The notes under the pieces were generated by a model. The model saw only the letters and a program-made list of their open reading frames with translations, was not told the DNA's origin and ran no database searches. A program made the translations under genes and the position numbers. Shown one piece after another: positions 16,028-22,478 of a stretch of DNA of 24,982 nucleotides. The stretch covers positions 1 to 24,982 of IMG/VR virus record IMGVR_UViG_3300023199_000261; one strand, written 5' to 3'. This DNA comes from a virus. How positions within the stretch are numbered: position 1 is the stretch's first letter; the number at the start of each line of letters is the position of its first letter.

Positions 16028-16166
16028 GTTTACATGAAATGAGCGTGAGATTTTTGTGTAGACAATGCTGTAAACTTTTAGATATCCACTTCTATAACAA
16101 ATGCTTGCTTATCCTGTTTACAGTAGTTTACATCAAAACAAAAAAACTTTTTTGTAGGCGTTTACA
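16028..16166. repeat. GTTTACA iteron-like motifs (five copies)
   Basis: GTTTACA occurs at 16028-16034, 16116-16122, 16126-16132 and 16160-16166. Its complement TGTAAAC occurs at 16069-16075. Five exact 7-mers in 139 bases of non-coding DNA next to a primase-helicase gene suggest binding sites for a replication initiator or a regulator. Spacings are uneven (10 bases between the third and fourth motif by position, larger elsewhere), so these are not regular plasmid-type iterons. Confidence 0.5.
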
Positions 16167-16206
16167 GAATGAGACAGAATAAAGCAGAACCATTCTGTGT
16201 CATTCT
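16166..16206. repeat. 15-bp inverted repeat AGAATGAsACAGAAT
   Basis: AGAATGAGACAGAAT (16166-16180) and ATTCTGTGTCATTCT (16192-16206) are inverted copies with one mismatch in 15 and an 11-base spacer. An overlapping pair AAGCAGAA (16182-16189)/TTCTGCTT (16203-16210) is also inverted. The site lies about 20-60 bases downstream of the predicted promoter start. It could bind a dimeric or tetrameric regulator or an origin-binding protein. Confidence 0.65.
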
Positions 16207-16234
16207 GCTTCATTAATATACCATATAAAAGGTA

Positions 16235-16264
16235 TATATAGGTTTCGCCGTTATCAACCGTCAA
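16235..16264 (-). promoter_or_regulatory. Sigma70-like promoter reading toward the terminase genes
   Basis: On the minus strand TTGACG (16264-16259) is followed after 18 bases by TATATA (16240-16235). Transcription would begin near 16228 and run into the terminase-lysis-capsid operon. A 7-bp inverted repeat, ATATACC/GGTATAT (16216-16222 and 16231-16237), overlaps the -10 box and start, and would suit an operator or a hairpin at the RNA 5' end. Confidence 0.45.
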
Positions 16265-16492
16265 CAAATTGTCTATTAGCCTAATAGCCAGCACTTTACG
16301 CTGTCTACAGTTAGCTTTTCTGCCCTGTGTAAATAACAGGCACAAAAAAAACCTCCGTGTTTCAGCCTCCTTTTGAAAGAATCTGCCAACCGTTCGCCGC
16401 CATGTTATGGCTTTTTCAAGCAAGCAAGGAAGATTCGCGGGGCATTCGGTCGGACAGATCAATTACCTTACTTACTGTCTCAGTCGTTTCCC

Positions 16493-16525
16493 GCGGCTTC
16501 CCGCCGCCTGGTGGCATCACGCCAC
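16493..16525 (-). terminator. Tandem hairpins after the primase gene (possible terminator or 3' stabiliser)
   Basis: GTGGC (16511-16515)/GCCAC (16521-16525) starts one base after the TAA, and GCGGC (16493-16497)/GCCGC (16503-16507) follows directly. Both have 5-bp stems and 5-base loops. There is no T-run next to them; an 8-T stretch on the minus strand lies about 140 bases further down (around 16345-16352). Their position supports a transcript end or RNA protection role, but the class is uncertain. Confidence 0.4.
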
Positions 16526-16526
16526 G

Positions 16527-18845
16527 TTAAAAATATTCCCGGGCTTCCCGGCATTGCGGCTCTACCGCATCATAATAAACATCCCGCCAGGCCTGCCGCT
16601 CACGCACCCCATAGATCACCCGTATTGTTGAGTCACCCTGCCGCCGGTGTTTCTTACGTTCCTTCCAGTCCGGCTTGTATTTGAAGACCCCGCGCATGAG
16701 GTGGGCGTTGTCTTTGAAATACTGGTGAACGCTTTCAAAGTCGCACCAATCGGCGTAGGCGCTGAAGATATCGTCCGCCTTAACCCATTCATCGGCTTCC
16801 CCGTCTTCCATCACAGCTTCAAGGAAAGTAGGTAGCGAGTTGACGTGCAGGGCCATATTTGCGTCCAATTTCTGCCCTGCTTGCGTCCGTGAAAAATGCC
16901 CCCGCTCAGCCAGCCGCCGGAATCCCTCCATTGCCCAGGCAAATATCCCCTCCCGTTCTCCTAGGAAATCCAAATGCTTGGACGTTTTCACCGCGCCAGC
17001 CGGAACGGTGACTTCAAACGGAACCTGGATAAACCGCCTCCAGAATCCCCGCGAGCCGTCTGGAGTTTTAAGAAAAACGTTGCTGGTGCCGACGATCTTG
17101 CCTTGAGGACGGTAGGCAAAGACCTGCCGGTTCTTTGGGTTGATCTGAATTTCCTCGCCCGCCGCAATTGATTTGATCAGGTCCAGGTGGTCGAAAGAAT
17201 TAGAAGCCAGCTCCCCTGCGTCGTAGAGGAGCCTCCCCACCAAACATTCACGGGCATGGCCGTCCTTGAGGTCATGCAGCGGCAGGGCTGTGCAGTTCTC
17301 CGGGCCTAGAAGCATCCGGGCCACTTCCACAAAGGTGGATTTACCCGTCCCTCCTTCGCCAAAAAACACAAAAAAGGCGTGAAAGGGGTTCCCGGGCACG
17401 CATAAATAGCCCAAAATTTCCTGTAATTGCTTGCGTATCTCCTCATCTGGCTGACGTTCCTCCAGCCAGGCCAGCCACTGAGGGCATCCGGCATCCGGAT
17501 GATACTCCACCGGAAGCTGGTTATTGGAAAAATAGTCCATCCGGTGGCCGGTGACCCTGCCCGTCCGGGTGTTGAGCATTCCGTTGCGGACATTGATCAC
17601 CTCGGAATCGTGATCGTTCCAGACCACCGAAGCCATTCCCCGGGCGGATTCGACCGCCATGACCTTTACGACAGATGCGTAGAATCGATCGCTGACCGCC
17701 TCCCGGAGAAGACCGACCTGCTTCGCGGCATCCGCCACGTATTCTCGGGCGGCTTCCATGTCGACGCCGTGCCAGACTCCGTTGACGTAACGCCAGAAAC
17801 GCTGCTGTGCATACCGGAGTTGCTTTTCCCGGACCAGAATTTCAGCCAGAGAGAGCTGATCCACCTTCACACCTCCAGACTTGCCCAGGCGCACACAGGA
17901 GCCATACAGTGCCCAGCCGGGCAGGCTGGCCTCCTCCGCCCAGTCCAAAATCGTCTGCTTCCAGTCCTCGGAGTGATCTCCCGCCTTTGCCTGCTCTTGA
18001 ATCCAGTCAGAAATGTCCGCCTTGGGAGGACATTCCGGCCACTTGGTTTTTAGGTCGACCATCCCCAGGCTCCGCACCCGGCCATATAATTTACGTGCCA
18101 GTATCCCGACCCGCTTGACTCCCGCTGCATCATTATCAAAAAGGATGATCACATCACGGTTGGCCAGCACTTCGGTAAATTTCGATTCCCACTTGCTTGC
18201 CCCGCCTGCGTTCGTTGTCGCCAGAATGCCAATCTCTTCCAGACTTTCGACGTCCTTTTCGCCCTCGACAAGGAAAACCGGCTGATCCAAATCCGCCCGG
18301 CGTAGTTCCGGCTGTCGATACAACACCTGATCTGTTCCCTCCAGGGACCATATCCACCAGCGGCCGTCACTGTCTCTGCGCGCCTTTACCGGCTTTCCTG
18401 TCGCGCCTTTAATCTCCTCGCCCTCCCGGGCCGGTCGGCGTTGGCGGAAGTCCTTAGGCTCCATCCGCACCGTCTGGTGACGTAGCACCCCGTCGTCGTC
18501 CAAATAGTCATAAGTTCGGACAATCTTGCTGCGCGGTGCGCTTTCTGGCCGCGCCTCATTTTTGACACCGGCCAATTCCTTGTAATGCCGGATTGCATCT
18601 TTCTGATCACGACCATCGATCTGCTCGATAAACGTGATCTCATCGCCACCGAGCCCGCTGCTGAAACACTTGAACTTCCAGAATTCCCCTTTCCGGAAAA
18701 CGTGGAAGCTCGCCGTTTTTTCCTTCTGGAAGGGACAAACGATAAAAAAATCCTCGGAATTTCGAGGAGTGGAAAACCCGTATTTTTCTAACAGGTCCGG
18801 CAGCGGCAGCCTCCGCTTGCATTCTCTGATCTGATCACGTGACAT
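16527..18845 (-). CDS. Primase-helicase: CHC2-like zinc finger (degenerate), Toprim, D5/SF3-type ATPase
   Basis: 772 residues from ATG 18845, which overlaps the recombinase stop; the frame is open upstream but that region codes for the recombinase. Residues ~10-75 are a CHC2-type primase finger, yet only Cys37 (VCPFQKEKTASF) and Cys60 (FKCFSSG) remain: the usual His after CPF is Gln40 and the last Cys is Ser. Toprim motifs follow: FLVEGEKD (Glu194) and ILFDNDAAG (Asp237/239). The C-terminal half has a D5_N-like region and Walker A GEGGTGKST (496-504) with a GTSNVF segment downstream, as in phage/plasmid D5-type helicases. It would prime and unwind DNA at the phage fork. Two hairpins follow the stop. 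Confidence 0.85.
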   Translation of the reverse strand: MSRDQIRECKRRLPLPDLLEKYGFSTPRNSEDFFIVCPFQKEKTASFHVFRKGEFWKFKCFSSGLGGDEITFIEQIDGRDQKDAIRHYKELAGVKNEARPESAPRSKIVRTYDYLDDDGVLRHQTVRMEPKDFRQRRPAREGEEIKGATGKPVKARRDSDGRWWIWSLEGTDQVLYRQPELRRADLDQPVFLVEGEKDVESLEEIGILATTNAGGASKWESKFTEVLANRDVIILFDNDAAGVKRVGILARKLYGRVRSLGMVDLKTKWPECPPKADISDWIQEQAKAGDHSEDWKQTILDWAEEASLPGWALYGSCVRLGKSGGVKVDQLSLAEILVREKQLRYAQQRFWRYVNGVWHGVDMEAAREYVADAAKQVGLLREAVSDRFYASVVKVMAVESARGMASVVWNDHDSEVINVRNGMLNTRTGRVTGHRMDYFSNNQLPVEYHPDAGCPQWLAWLEERQPDEEIRKQLQEILGYLCVPGNPFHAFFVFFGEGGTGKSTFVEVARMLLGPENCTALPLHDLKDGHARECLVGRLLYDAGELASNSFDHLDLIKSIAAGEEIQINPKNRQVFAYRPQGKIVGTSNVFLKTPDGSRGFWRRFIQVPFEVTVPAGAVKTSKHLDFLGEREGIFAWAMEGFRRLAERGHFSRTQAGQKLDANMALHVNSLPTFLEAVMEDGEADEWVKADDIFSAYADWCDFESVHQYFKDNAHLMRGVFKYKPDWKERKKHRRQGDSTIRVIYGVRERQAWRDVYYDAVEPQCREAREYF

Positions 18846-19483
18846 TAATAGGCTACCTCCAGATACTGCCGGGCTTGTGCCTCCGGCACCTTTTTGTTGA
18901 AAAGCGGAACCACGTTTCCAGGTTTGGGCAGTCGATCCGCCGGGCTGACCACCTTTCCAGCCAGATCCGGAACACAATGCAGATAGATAGCAGTAGTGCG
19001 GTCTTTCCCGCCCTTGCCATGTCGAACCACTAGCATCTTGCGCTCGAAGTCGAGGTCTTTAACCCGGAGATGCACTACCTCTTTAAGTCGCAGTCCGGAG
19101 CCATAGGCGAGTTCTGCCATGATCCGGGTAGGCCCTGCCATCGCATCCAGAAGTCGGGCCGCCTCATGCTGATTGAGCCATTCAGGGATCCGCTTTCTGG
19201 TCTTGGCATACTGCCACTTTTTCAGATCGCCGAGCGGTTCCCCCAGAACCTCCTTGAACATGAATACAAGGGCACACAGAGCCCCCCGTTGAAGAGAAGC
19301 GGATTGATTTGCCTTCCTGGAGAGAAAAGTTGTCACCTTGTCTTCCCGTGAGAGGTCCGGATGCTTCAAAGAAAAGTCATAAAACTGTCCTGCGATCGGG
19401 GCATATTTGGTCCATGTGCGCTTGGAATAGTTCAAATCCCGGCACCGCTGAATCACCCGTTTCTGTAGCTGCTGTTTAGTCAC
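18845..19483 (-). CDS. Truncated tyrosine recombinase, integron-integrase/XerC-like
   Basis: 212 residues from GTG 19483. Residues ~15-95 form the N-terminal SAM-like core-binding domain. The catalytic domain begins normally: AYGSGLRLKEVVHLRVKDLDFE contains the box I arginine (Arg132) and RHGKGGKDR the beta-hairpin lysine. It then stops. The HxxR box and the tyrosine nucleophile region are absent, although relatives are about 310-340 residues. The wording around YGSGLRLxE..xLRVKDxDFE and a final VPEAQARQY resembles integron integrases (which read LPdALArKYP at that point). It is probably inactive as a recombinase. The TAA overlaps the primase ATG (TAATG), so the remnant is kept in frame within the operon. 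Confidence 0.75.
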   Translation of the reverse strand: MTKQQLQKRVIQRCRDLNYSKRTWTKYAPIAGQFYDFSLKHPDLSREDKVTTFLSRKANQSASLQRGALCALVFMFKEVLGEPLGDLKKWQYAKTRKRIPEWLNQHEAARLLDAMAGPTRIMAELAYGSGLRLKEVVHLRVKDLDFERKMLVVRHGKGGKDRTTAIYLHCVPDLAGKVVSPADRLPKPGNVVPLFNKKVPEAQARQYLEVAY

Positions 19484-19525
19484 TTTCCGCTTTTCCCTAT
19501 ATATACGGAAACTCAGTCCGTAGAT

Positions 19526-19768
19526 TCATTGTTCCGGGCGACTTCGTCGCCCGGAATGCGGCCCGGTGAGCGCCGCATTAGAAATATACTGGACTAAAGA
19601 CTTTGCTATGAGTCTTCTGTCATCAGCGGACACCGCCTCATGGATTTGCGACATAGCAACGGCGTGTAAAACTACGCGCCCGTTTATTCGCATCTGCCAC
19701 GCTTCCATAGGGGCTGATCCATCTTCTGGGATTAGCCTTTCCCTCTGCCATGCTACTTCTAGTTTCAT
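19526..19768 (-). CDS. Hypothetical protein ending in tandem hairpins
   Basis: 80 residues with a weak ribosome site (GTTAGAAATTT before the ATG). It starts MKLEVAWQRERLIPEDG and has no recognised domain. The last ~17 codons (from NAALTG to RPEQ) are encoded by two adjacent perfect hairpins at 19532-19579. It lies 42 bases upstream of the recombinase start, the usual position of a cassette next to an integron integrase, though in the opposite orientation to most cassette genes. Confidence 0.5.
   Translation of the reverse strand: MKLEVAWQRERLIPEDGSAPMEAWQMRINGRVVLHAVAMSQIHEAVSADDRRLIAKSLVQYISNAALTGPHSGRRSRPEQ
19532..19579. repeat. Two tandem perfect hairpins beside the recombinase gene
   Basis: Hairpin 1: TTCCGGGCGAC (19532-19542) pairs with GTCGCCCGGAA (19546-19556) around TTC, 11 bp. 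Hairpin 2: AATGCGGC (19555-19562) pairs with GCCGCATT (19572-19579), 8 bp with a 9-base loop. The two share AA. Neither is followed by a T-run on the minus strand. The right flank reads CATTAGAAA, near the GTTRRRY box of integron sites but not a match. Both lie inside the 3' end of a coding sequence. Confidence 0.7.
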
Positions 19769-19780
19769 AAATATAAATTT

Positions 19781-19836
19781 CTAACAAGACCGTTCATCCA
19801 ACGCGCTTTCAGCGCGTGGCTGACGGGCAACGTTCG
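19781..19836 (+). repeat. attC-like imperfect palindrome
   Basis: Read on the plus strand it starts CTAACAAGACCGTTCATCC, close in form to the R''-L'' side of known integron attC sites (CTAACAA..CGTTCAA). It folds as follows. CTAAC pairs with CGTTCG-side GTTCG (4 of 5 bp). A short unpaired spacer follows. CCGT/CA pairs with TG/ACGG with one extra T on the left. CC pairs with GG. One extra A is bulged on the left. Finally a perfect 7-bp stem ACGCGCT/AGCGCGT encloses a TTC loop. Two bulged bases on one arm and an unpaired spacer inside the outer box are attC hallmarks. The right box GTTCGCT deviates from GTTRRRY. The assignment is inference. Confidence 0.45.
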
Positions 19837-20089
19837 CTTCAAATAATGTGAACTCACACTTTCCGTCAGACATCGCCTTGCGGATCGCTTCAACCGATTC
19901 AAATTGAATTACTAATGCCATATTTACCGCGCAGACAGTTTCCATATCTTCAGGATCATTAATTGTGTGTATATCCCCCGCCTCGACGACATTACCACGC
20001 GCCAGCGATTCAGTCGCTACATCCAACGGCTTACCTGCCTCGGTTTTCTCTGACGGGTTGCCCGTCGCTTTCTCATTTGGTTTTCCCAT
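19781..20089 (-). CDS. Hypothetical acidic protein whose 3' end overlaps an attC-like palindrome
   Basis: 102 residues with GGAG 6 bases before the ATG. The first ~35 residues are low-complexity, polar and lysine/glutamate-rich. A more globular part follows (VCAVNMALVIQFESVEAIRKAMSDGKCEF). The last ~18 residues (from ANVARQ to ERSC) are encoded by the attC-like palindrome at 19781-19836, as often happens when a reading frame runs into an integron recombination site. No family recognised. Confidence 0.55.
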   Translation of the reverse strand: MGKPNEKATGNPSEKTEAGKPLDVATESLARGNVVEAGDIHTINDPEDMETVCAVNMALVIQFESVEAIRKAMSDGKCEFTLFEANVARQPRAESALDERSC

Positions 20090-20104
20090 AGTTTTCTCCA
20101 GTTG

Positions 20105-20122
20105 GCTCAGCCGTGGCTGAGC
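20105..20122. repeat. Perfect hairpin at the end of a small gene
   Basis: GCTCAGC (20105-20111) pairs with GCTGAGC (20116-20122) around a 4-base loop. It overlaps the TGA stop of the gene on the minus strand. No T-run follows on the minus strand, so it is not an ordinary intrinsic terminator. The right flank continues as TTGTTCGC, and GTTCGC also flanks the palindrome at 19781-19836. Confidence 0.7.
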
Positions 20123-20322
20123 TTGTTCGCAGGAATATATTCTAATCGAGTCGTGACAAAAGCATGCATGAGCCCTCGGACGGACTCTAGGTCGGCAGCC
20201 AGCCGCTCCGTTTCTTTTCTGGCCTCGACTAAAACATTAGCGCATTCGCTAAGCAGTTGGGCTCCCATCCGGCCTCTGGTGTGCGGTGCCAGTCCGTTCA
20301 GGTATCGGTTTGATCTCTTCAA
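20107..20322 (-). CDS. Small hypothetical helical protein with hairpin at its 3' end
   Basis: Up to 71 residues from a TTG at 20322. An ATG at 20268 with AGAGG 4 bases upstream is an equally good start and would give 53 residues. The middle (LLSECANVLVEARKETERLAADLESVRGLM) is amphipathic and probably helical or coiled-coil. The reading frame is continuous with the preceding gene apart from one TGA (20347-20349). Its last codons and stop lie in a perfect 7-bp hairpin (20105-20122). No family recognised. Confidence 0.45.
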   Translation of the reverse strand: MKRSNRYLNGLAPHTRGRMGAQLLSECANVLVEARKETERLAADLESVRGLMHAFVTTRLEYIPANKLSHG

Positions 20323-20346
20323 AAGATCAGGTTTTCGGTTTTTCGC

Positions 20347-20670
20347 TCATAGCTGTTCCTCACTTTTCACGTTATCTAAATAATTCTCCACCGAGTCAGC
20401 CCAGAGCCTTTCGTAGCAAACCTTGCAGACGACTTCCACGTCTGCCGGGTTTCTATGGTTCATCTGCTCAAAAGTGTATAAGACCATGTGCCCACCACAT
20501 TTGAAGCATGATCGTTGCTGTCGATTTAATTTTGCAGCTTTAATTTTCTTGGCTGCGCGCCTGGCAATTTCCGGCCTGTCCGCCCTGCAAAATATGGGGA
20601 TCAACCTTTTTTGTTTAATTTCGGTGTCTGAGGGTCGTTTCATAAAATTAGATAACCGGTCAGTGGACAT
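20347..20670 (-). CDS. Small zinc-finger-like protein
   Basis: 107 residues from ATG 20670, which has AAGGA 6 bases upstream; the frame is open further up but without a good ribosome site. A basic stretch (RRAAKKIKAAKLNRQQR) precedes a putative zinc ribbon, CFKC then VCKVC about 30 residues later, i.e. two CxxC pairs. A role in DNA or RNA binding is plausible but not shown. It ends in a TGA inside an ATGA; the frame beyond this TGA stays open into the next small gene. Confidence 0.55.
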   Translation of the reverse strand: MSTDRLSNFMKRPSDTEIKQKRLIPIFCRADRPEIARRAAKKIKAAKLNRQQRSCFKCGGHMVLYTFEQMNHRNPADVEVVCKVCYERLWADSVENYLDNVKSEEQL

Positions 20671-21043
20671 GGCTTTCCTTACCAGTAAATAATCTGCCCG
20701 TAGAAAGGTAGCCCGTGAGTTGACTTGAAAAAAAGATGAAATCTTCCAATGACGCAAAGCCATCCGCTTCTGCCAGTTCTTCGACTTCCCACTTAGGAAT
20801 AGGAGCACCATCCAGGTGGCATACCACTCCCCATCTGAATGACGGGCTAATAGAGAAATTATACACCTCTACGCACGGAGTCGGCTCTATCAGGCGGCGA
20901 CACGCTTTTGTCCTCATGCCGGTATACAGGTAGAGCATATCTCCCTTTTTAATCGGCCTCTTCCGTAGCGCGCGGATCGTTTGACGTTTAAGCCGTGCCT
21001 CGACTTTGGGCGCAAACTGCTTCTGAAAATTCAATGCCGGCAT
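20660..21043 (-). CDS. ASCH-like phage protein
   Basis: 127 residues from ATG 21043, chosen because AAGGAG sits 5 bases upstream; an upstream GTG at 21058 lacks this. The N-terminal pattern LNFQKQFAPKVEARLKRQTIR, then KKGDMLYLYTGMRTKACRRL, is that of small phage ASCH-domain proteins (PUA-related fold, presumed RNA or modified-base binding). The gene overlaps the end of the DUF5672-like gene by 13 bases. Its own end overlaps the next start by 11. Confidence 0.6.
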   Translation of the reverse strand: MPALNFQKQFAPKVEARLKRQTIRALRKRPIKKGDMLYLYTGMRTKACRRLIEPTPCVEVYNFSISPSFRWGVVCHLDGAPIPKWEVEELAEADGFASLEDFIFFSSQLTGYLSTGRLFTGKESHVH

Positions 21044-21576
21044 ACGCGCTCCTTCCACCCCGGTAAGGTTTTGTGAAATCCAAATGAATTCTTCCGGGTC
21101 CGCTCATGCTTACACCAGAACACATCCCCACTCATTCCCTCGGGATATTCCAGCGTATTGAGAACCCGAATAAATGCAGCACTTCGCAGACAACACCCGC
21201 CATTTCCCACCCGGATACCATTGCGGCCAGACCATTTAAGCGGCCACGGCGCGCCGATATAGTCCCATTTCAAAAAGTCATGTTCCCAGCATTCCGGGTG
21301 CACCGGAAAGCCGTCCGGCTCGATCGAAAGCTGGTGGGATTGCCCCGGTCCCAAGAGCCACCCCATGTCCACCGCCTGGTAACGCATGGCATCCTCATAG
21401 TCCAGCGGCACACAATGCACCCATCGGACCCCATCTATCCCCGCATCAACCGGGCTGATATGCACCCATTCGGAAAACGTGAACCGTTTTTTAAGCCAGC
21501 GGAGAATATTCCCCGCATGGCTACAGCCCTGACCGTCCAGGAACACAAGCTGAACTGTTGGCAAATGAACCGTCAT
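21031..21576 (-). CDS. DUF5672-like putative glycosyltransferase
   Basis: 181 residues. The core reads IEPDGFPVHPECWEHDFLKW, then DYIGAPWP, then RVGNGGCCLRSAAFI, and later GDVFWCKHER. This order matches the DUF5672 family as I know it, which is found in glycan clusters and thought to be glycosyltransferase-like. The ATG overlaps the upstream stop by 4 bases, making the third coupled gene of the glycan block. No membrane segment is seen. The exact sugar chemistry is unknown. Confidence 0.7.
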   Translation of the reverse strand: MTVHLPTVQLVFLDGQGCSHAGNILRWLKKRFTFSEWVHISPVDAGIDGVRWVHCVPLDYEDAMRYQAVDMGWLLGPGQSHQLSIEPDGFPVHPECWEHDFLKWDYIGAPWPLKWSGRNGIRVGNGGCCLRSAAFIRVLNTLEYPEGMSGDVFWCKHERTRKNSFGFHKTLPGWKERVCRH

Positions 21577-22478
21577 CTTGCTAGTTCCTCCATGTATTCG
21601 TCCCTCAATTCGTTAAGCGGTAGCGGTTTCATTCTGGACCACGCATAACGGCCAAACTTAGCCACAGTATCCCAGCCACGTGACACCCGACCGCTAACAG
21701 ATTCAAGCAGACTGATATCCCGGAAATCATCACCCCCAGCCGCCGCTATTGCCCCGTGGAGCCTTCCACTGACAATCCGCTTAAACTTCATAATAGTCTG
21801 TAAAAGACACCGATAATCTGTGCTGTGCATAGCCACCGTATTACTGTGATGAATAGCCCACATCCGGCGTTCATAGGCATTGTGCAAAACTACCGGACAG
21901 TTGCTTTTTTCTGCCAGGGCGATGGCCTGATTAAAAAGCCTCTCAACATCGCTGGCGATGACCACCTGATCGTGCATCGGCGCACGTTGTGCAATGAGCA
22001 TAGACCGGGCCGCAAAAAGTGCCGGGCAGGGCAGAACCCGGGCATTATTACTCAGAGCATTGCAAAAGCCCATCGCCAGTTCATCCCGGCAGATCACCGC
22101 CTTTGCTGCCTTGATCGTATCCAGAACCAGAGGCGTCTGGTGGTCATTCAGGTGCGCCTCGCTCTCTGCACCAATGCCAATTAAATAAACCGGTGTCCCG
22201 TGAATCTGAGCCTGCTGGTAGACCGGCTCATTGGATCGAAGCCAGTCCGGAGTCCCGGCCACTACCAGAGCATCAAAGTGCCACGGATCACCGGGCACCC
22301 AGGTATTGGCTCGTGCGTTGGCGCCGCCTGAATCAGACCGGCTGATCAAGTGGTTACGATTATAAAACATTAACTGCCTAATCTGCCAACCCGCATGCTC
22401 CAGCAGATAAAGAACCCCCTCCCGGATAAAATCATCGCCGGGGTTCCAGCACGTGGTAGTTGATACCAGAACATTCAC
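21573..22478 (-). CDS. Polysaccharide pyruvyl transferase-like protein (PF04230-like)
   Basis: 301 residues, GTG start overlapping the upstream TGA (GTGA). The N-terminus (VSTTTCWNPGDDFIREGVLYLL) matches the N-GDD-I start of the pyruvyl-transferase family. A glycine-rich VAGTPDW segment follows, and near residue 237 comes the family hallmark SGRLHGAIAAA. Members add pyruvate ketals to sugars in exopolysaccharide or cell-wall glycans, but many are only fold relatives. Its place between a GT9 gene and a DUF5672-like gene supports a role in building or decorating a glycan. The TGA overlaps the next ATG. Confidence 0.75.
   Translation of the reverse strand: MNVLVSTTTCWNPGDDFIREGVLYLLEHAGWQIRQLMFYNRNHLISRSDSGGANARANTWVPGDPWHFDALVVAGTPDWLRSNEPVYQQAQIHGTPVYLIGIGAESEAHLNDHQTPLVLDTIKAAKAVICRDELAMGFCNALSNNARVLPCPALFAARSMLIAQRAPMHDQVVIASDVERLFNQAIALAEKSNCPVVLHNAYERRMWAIHHSNTVAMHSTDYRCLLQTIMKFKRIVSGRLHGAIAAAGGDDFRDISLLESVSGRVSRGWDTVAKFGRYAWSRMKPLPLNELRDEYMEELAR

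Larger units (their letters stand above)
15908..16526. other. Non-coding control region between replication and packaging genes
   Basis: About 620 bases without a convincing gene, more AT-rich than its surroundings. It holds tandem hairpins after the primase, a sigma70-like promoter, two overlapping inverted-repeat systems, five GTTTACA motifs and a G-tract array (listed separately). Two DnaA-box-like words are present, TTATCAACC (16251-16259) and TTATCC (16109-16114), but neither matches the consensus fully. A 109-codon open frame (16133-16462, minus) starts with TTG and runs through these repeats; I do not think it is a gene. Functions consistent with this content are replication origin, early/late switch and packaging site. 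Confidence 0.6.

Noticed and set aside
16028-16166. True DnaA boxes in the control region
   Set aside because: The nearest words (TTATCC, TTATCAACC) differ from TTWTNCACA at two or more positions; not reported as sites.
16133-16462. 109-codon minus-strand open frame in the control region
   Set aside because: It starts with TTG, has no ribosome site, is of odd composition (poly-aromatic, Cys-scattered), and runs through the promoter and inverted repeats. Better explained as chance in AT-rich DNA.
18845-18977. Longer primase start at 18977
   Set aside because: This stretch encodes the end of the recombinase in another frame, and ATG 18845 gives a TAATG junction and begins just before the zinc-finger domain.
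19532-20122. Hairpins at gene ends as ordinary Rho-independent terminators
   Set aside because: None is followed by a T-run on the minus strand and three lie inside coding sequence, so the terminator label is not supported.
20671-20811. Extended start of the zinc-finger-like protein
   Set aside because: It would overlap most of the end of the ASCH-like gene; the ATG at 20670 has a clear AAGGA site.
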